Source of the DNA: [Flexibacter] sp. ATCC 35103
Lineage (GTDB): Bacteria; Bacteroidota; Bacteroidia; Flavobacteriales; Flavobacteriaceae
NCBI RefSeq assembly: GCF_001975985.1
Contig: NZ_MTQF01000006.1
Span: forward strand, 1 to 64,000
Direction of reading: 5' to 3'
DNA: 64,000 bases
Of this stretch, positions 61,646 through 64,000 are shown one piece after another. Each line of letters begins with the position of its first letter. The stretch's first letter is position 1. The position numbers and the translations under genes are program-made. Under the pieces are notes generated by a model. The model was not told the origin of the DNA, ran no database searches, and was given only the letters and a program-made list of their open reading frames with translations.

Positions 61646-61758
61646 ATTACACTGGTTTTCATAAGAAACATTATTTTTATATCGACATACATTACAGATT
61701 TAAAACAAATTTCGAGAATAATCAATTTCTCATTTTTTTTAAACCCATTATAAAAAAA

Positions 61759-61785
61759 GCAAACCCTATAATAAATAGGGTTTGC
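61759..61785 (-). terminator. Intrinsic terminator of the PorP/SprF operon
   Basis: GCAAACCCTAT pairs perfectly with ATAGGGTTTGC around five bases. On the minus strand it is followed by TTTTTTT, 71 bp after the PorP/SprF stop. Confidence 0.88.
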
Positions 61786-61855
61786 TAATTCTCAAAAAAA
61801 AATAACCAAAGTGTTCAATAAAAGTCCAAAGTCTTTTTTATAAATAACTAAACCA

Positions 61856-62779
61856 CTATTCTAAAAATTTATAACGAAGTCCCAATTCAAAAACATCATT
61901 TGCAAAAGCACCTGAATTACCAATATAATTGGAATAGGACAAGAAGATTCCTAATTTTTCAAGTGAAATCCCAAAAGAACCTGAAATTACTTCATTCGTA
62001 TGATACATGGCAGATATATTCATATGGTACTCGGGCATATTAAAATTTGTTCCTATATCTACTATATCCTTATATCCTCTGATCCCTCTAAAAGCGACAA
62101 GAGGTTCAATATTAAAATCATTGATCCTGCTGGATACATATAGCTTATAACTTATGGCAGAATAAAATACCTGATTGTCTACGTATCTTCTTTCACCATT
62201 ATCATTTTCAAAAAAAACATTGTTTAAATTTGGAACAGCAGCCTGAATCGTTAATAATTTTGAGGTATATGAAATACCAAAATCCCCATCTAAAGCTCCG
62301 CCTTCATCAAAATTCTGAACCGAAGGATCGTCAATATTACCATTAATCTTGCTTTTATCAAGAGATAGAAATCGGGCTCCAAGCGAAAGTCCAAAATTTA
62401 TTTTGCGATCCTCTCCGTCAATTGGCAAATGATAGGCAAAAGTTCCCAAAATTCTTGAGTTGGTAATCAAACCTGCTCTGTCACTATTAAAATTAAGACC
62501 GTAGGCAAGTCTGCTATCCGGATTATATTCAGCTGTTGCATACATTAGAACCGGATTTCCGGGTACCTGATCCCATTGTCTCTGATAGCCAATATTTAAA
62601 TTCACACCTTTATTTAACCCCGCCATTGCAGGATTCCCTAAATATTGATTTTGGTAATACATGGCTTCAAATTTGTTTAATTGTGCATTAGCCAGGTTTG
62701 TAAACAAGAATAGTACACTCAAAAACGAGATTGGTCTCATAGCAAATAATCTCATAAATATTTTTTTACTTGTATTCAT
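61856..62779 (-). CDS. PorP/SprF-family type IX secretion membrane protein
   Basis: This 307-aa beta-barrel-like outer-membrane protein belongs to the PorP/SprF family. The N-terminus 'FLFTNLANAQLNKFEAMYYQNQYLGNPAMAGLNKGVNLNIGYQRQWDQVPGNP' is diagnostic. I chose the ATG at 62779 (MNTSKKIF); the ATG at 62803 would add eight residues. PorP/SprF proteins are commonly encoded right after giant CHU_C-type adhesins and help their export or surface fixation. It lies 54 bp after the adhesin stop in the same operon. Confidence 0.92.
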   Translation of the reverse strand: MNTSKKIFMRLFAMRPISFLSVLFLFTNLANAQLNKFEAMYYQNQYLGNPAMAGLNKGVNLNIGYQRQWDQVPGNPVLMYATAEYNPDSRLAYGLNFNSDRAGLITNSRILGTFAYHLPIDGEDRKINFGLSLGARFLSLDKSKINGNIDDPSVQNFDEGGALDGDFGISYTSKLLTIQAAVPNLNNVFFENDNGERRYVDNQVFYSAISYKLYVSSRINDFNIEPLVAFRGIRGYKDIVDIGTNFNMPEYHMNISAMYHTNEVISGSFGISLEKLGIFLSYSNYIGNSGAFANDVFELGLRYKFLE

Positions 62780-62833
62780 ATCTATATGGTTATGATATAA
62801 CAATTTTATTATTTTAACTTTTAACCCTGGGCT

Positions 62834-64000
62834 TTAATCCCCAAGCATGGTAATAAATCCTTTGATTTTAGGTAAATTATCTCCCAGATCAATCAGATAA
62901 TAATAGGTATCATTGCTTAGCGGAGATCCGCTGTAAGATCCGTCCCATTCATTACTGTATGATTTTTTATAATATACTATTCGACCTGCTCTGTCATATA
63001 CCGTTACAGTATTGTTTGGATATAGAAGGATGTCCTTAATTTCCCAGAAATCATTTTTTCCATCTCCATTTGGTGAGAGAATATTATTTGCTGTAACCTG
63101 ATCCGGTGAAGCACCTTTATATACTGTAATGGTATAAGTTTCTTTTGTTACACCATCCTGAGCCGTGATTATTGTCTGAATGATATTCTCACCCAAGTTC
63201 AGCACTATTGGCATACTTGGAGCTGAATTTGAAACAGGTAATCCGTTTACAGTTATTTTGGATGCAGGATCTGTCACTGTAGGAGTAACTGTTATAGAGT
63301 TTACATCATATTTAACAGCTGCACTATAATTATAGACATCTGTTTGGAATTCCGGCGTTAATGTACCTTCACTAATCGTTAAATCAGATAAAGATGCAGT
63401 ATCTGAACTCTCTTTTGTAATGTTCAGCAGGTACGTTTTCGTTGTTAAACCATCTGCCGAAGTCACTTTGATAACCATAATATTTTGCCCTGACAATAAA
63501 GAAACCGGCGTTATAGATCCACCATTTGAAATTGTAACTCCATTGATCGTTATTGTTGCCAAAGGATCATCAGATGCTACTGTTATTGTCTCTGTGTCAA
63601 CGTTACTTCCTACAGTTACATTATATAAAAGTACATCTGGTGAGAAAGCAGGATTTAAAACCCCATTGTTAATAGTCAGACTTGCTAGGTTAACATCGTT
63701 TGGTGATGTTACAGTTAATATTCCGGTAACATAAGTAATACTATAATTAGAATCTACTGCATTACTTACCGTAATCGCATAAACTCCGGCTGGACTTGTT
63801 GCATTTGCAATTGTAGCAATAGTTGGTAATGCACTCAAACTTGCAGCAGTATCACCGTTTACAAAACCACTATAACTTGCAGTTAACGTAGGGTTCGGAG
63901 TACCATAGGCTCTTGTCTTATTATCTGCTGTAATAATTAAGGAAGCCGTTGTTACGGTTAGATTTCCATTGATATAGTTTATTACATAATTTGTACTTAA
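62834..64000 (-). CDS. Giant T9SS adhesin, C-terminal part (5' end beyond right edge)
   Basis: The minus frame is open from the right edge to a stop at 62834. In order from the edge it encodes an MBG-type domain ('YSGFVNGDTAASLSALPT', 'YAITVSNAVDSNYSITYVTGILTVT') and two cadherin-like beta-sandwich repeats ('LASLTINNGVLNPAFSPDVLLYNVTV', 'LSDLTISEGTLTPEFQTDVYNYSAAV'). A CHU_C gliding-motility-associated C-terminal domain follows ('NILSPNGDGKNDFWEIKDILLYPNNTVTVYDRAGRIVYY'), the type B sorting signal of the type IX system. It ends 'KGFITMLGD'. The partner PorP/SprF gene follows at once. TTG at 63838 is only an internal codon. Confidence 0.92.
   Translation of the reverse strand, partial: LSTNYVINYINGNLTVTTASLIITADNKTRAYGTPNPTLTASYSGFVNGDTAASLSALPTIATIANATSPAGVYAITVSNAVDSNYSITYVTGILTVTSPNDVNLASLTINNGVLNPAFSPDVLLYNVTVGSNVDTETITVASDDPLATITINGVTISNGGSITPVSLLSGQNIMVIKVTSADGLTTKTYLLNITKESSDTASLSDLTISEGTLTPEFQTDVYNYSAAVKYDVNSITVTPTVTDPASKITVNGLPVSNSAPSMPIVLNLGENIIQTIITAQDGVTKETYTITVYKGASPDQVTANNILSPNGDGKNDFWEIKDILLYPNNTVTVYDRAGRIVYYKKSYSNEWDGSYSGSPLSNDTYYYLIDLGDNLPKIKGFITMLGD

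Noticed and set aside
61501..61788. 95-codon plus-strand frame in the metN-PorP gap
   Set aside because: It runs through the nested hairpin and the PorP terminator, has no start context and no recognisable motif.
1..64000. tRNA, rRNA, CRISPR array, prophage or integrative element
   Set aside because: No cloverleaf with a TTCGAAT-type arm, no regularly spaced repeats, and no integrase, capsid or conjugation gene were seen; the only transposase is the IS3 element.

Overview
The window looks like chromosome of a Flavobacterium-type member of the Bacteroidota. The base composition is AT-rich. Promoters fit the Bacteroidota pattern TTTG-N19..21-TAnnTTTG. There are type IX secretion (T9SS) adhesins, a PorP/SprF protein, a SusC-like TonB receptor with a carboxypeptidase-regulatory N-terminus, and the Lhr-type ligase-associated repair cassette common in this phylum. 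I see no tRNA, rRNA, CRISPR array or prophage.

Layout: (1) 1-3832 (minus) holds the start of a giant secreted adhesin (RCC1-like, DUF11 and cadherin-like repeats) and a secreted partner. (2) 4682-6480 holds an AraC regulator and a 77-aa small gene flanked by two copies of a covarying RNA-like fold. (3) 6481-25023 is an iron island. It has an alpha-ketoglutarate dioxygenase divergent from a nitroreductase, followed by a PLP decarboxylase, an NIS synthetase fused to an acyltransferase, an N-hydroxylase, a second NIS synthetase and a MATE exporter. A carrier protein, an acyl-adenylating enzyme, an IS3-family element, the TonB receptor and a PepSY membrane protein follow. Together they predict a citrate-hydroxamate, possibly acylated, siderophore: synthesis, export, uptake and reduction. 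The first synthetic operon and the receptor share a 28-bp promoter/operator block.

(4) 25163-32593 has a TetR/MFS pair, a TehA-like channel, an AraC regulator, DoxX, a DUF1223 protein and a LytTR two-component pair. (5) 33114-46022 is rich in small stress and detoxification enzymes: Ohr, two hydrolases with epoxide-hydrolase features, cupin, nitronate monooxygenase, several SDRs, tautomerase and YceI. Each cluster sits next to its own regulator (Crp, HxlR, MarR, TetR), and operators are visible. Three promoters (DoxX and the two hydrolases) carry the same two-half-site operator, with exactly 21 bp between half-sites and 53 bp to the end of the -7 box. This predicts one AraC-type regulon.

(6) 46187-54062 has a response regulator, an unknown gene and the four-gene DNA repair cassette (MBL exonuclease, ATP-dependent ligase, Lhr-like helicase, PdeM). 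(7) 54238-61500 has an AraC regulator, a sugar dehydrogenase lipoprotein, a GntR/MFS pair with matching operators, and the methionine importer metNIQ, which is preceded by a short Cys/Asn-rich reading frame and an intrinsic terminator. (8) 61856-64000 has a PorP/SprF protein and the C-terminus of another giant T9SS adhesin that continues past the right edge.

Intergenic DNA contains many dispersed palindromic repeats typical of flavobacterial genomes. All functional calls rest on reading translated motifs by eye; no database search was run.
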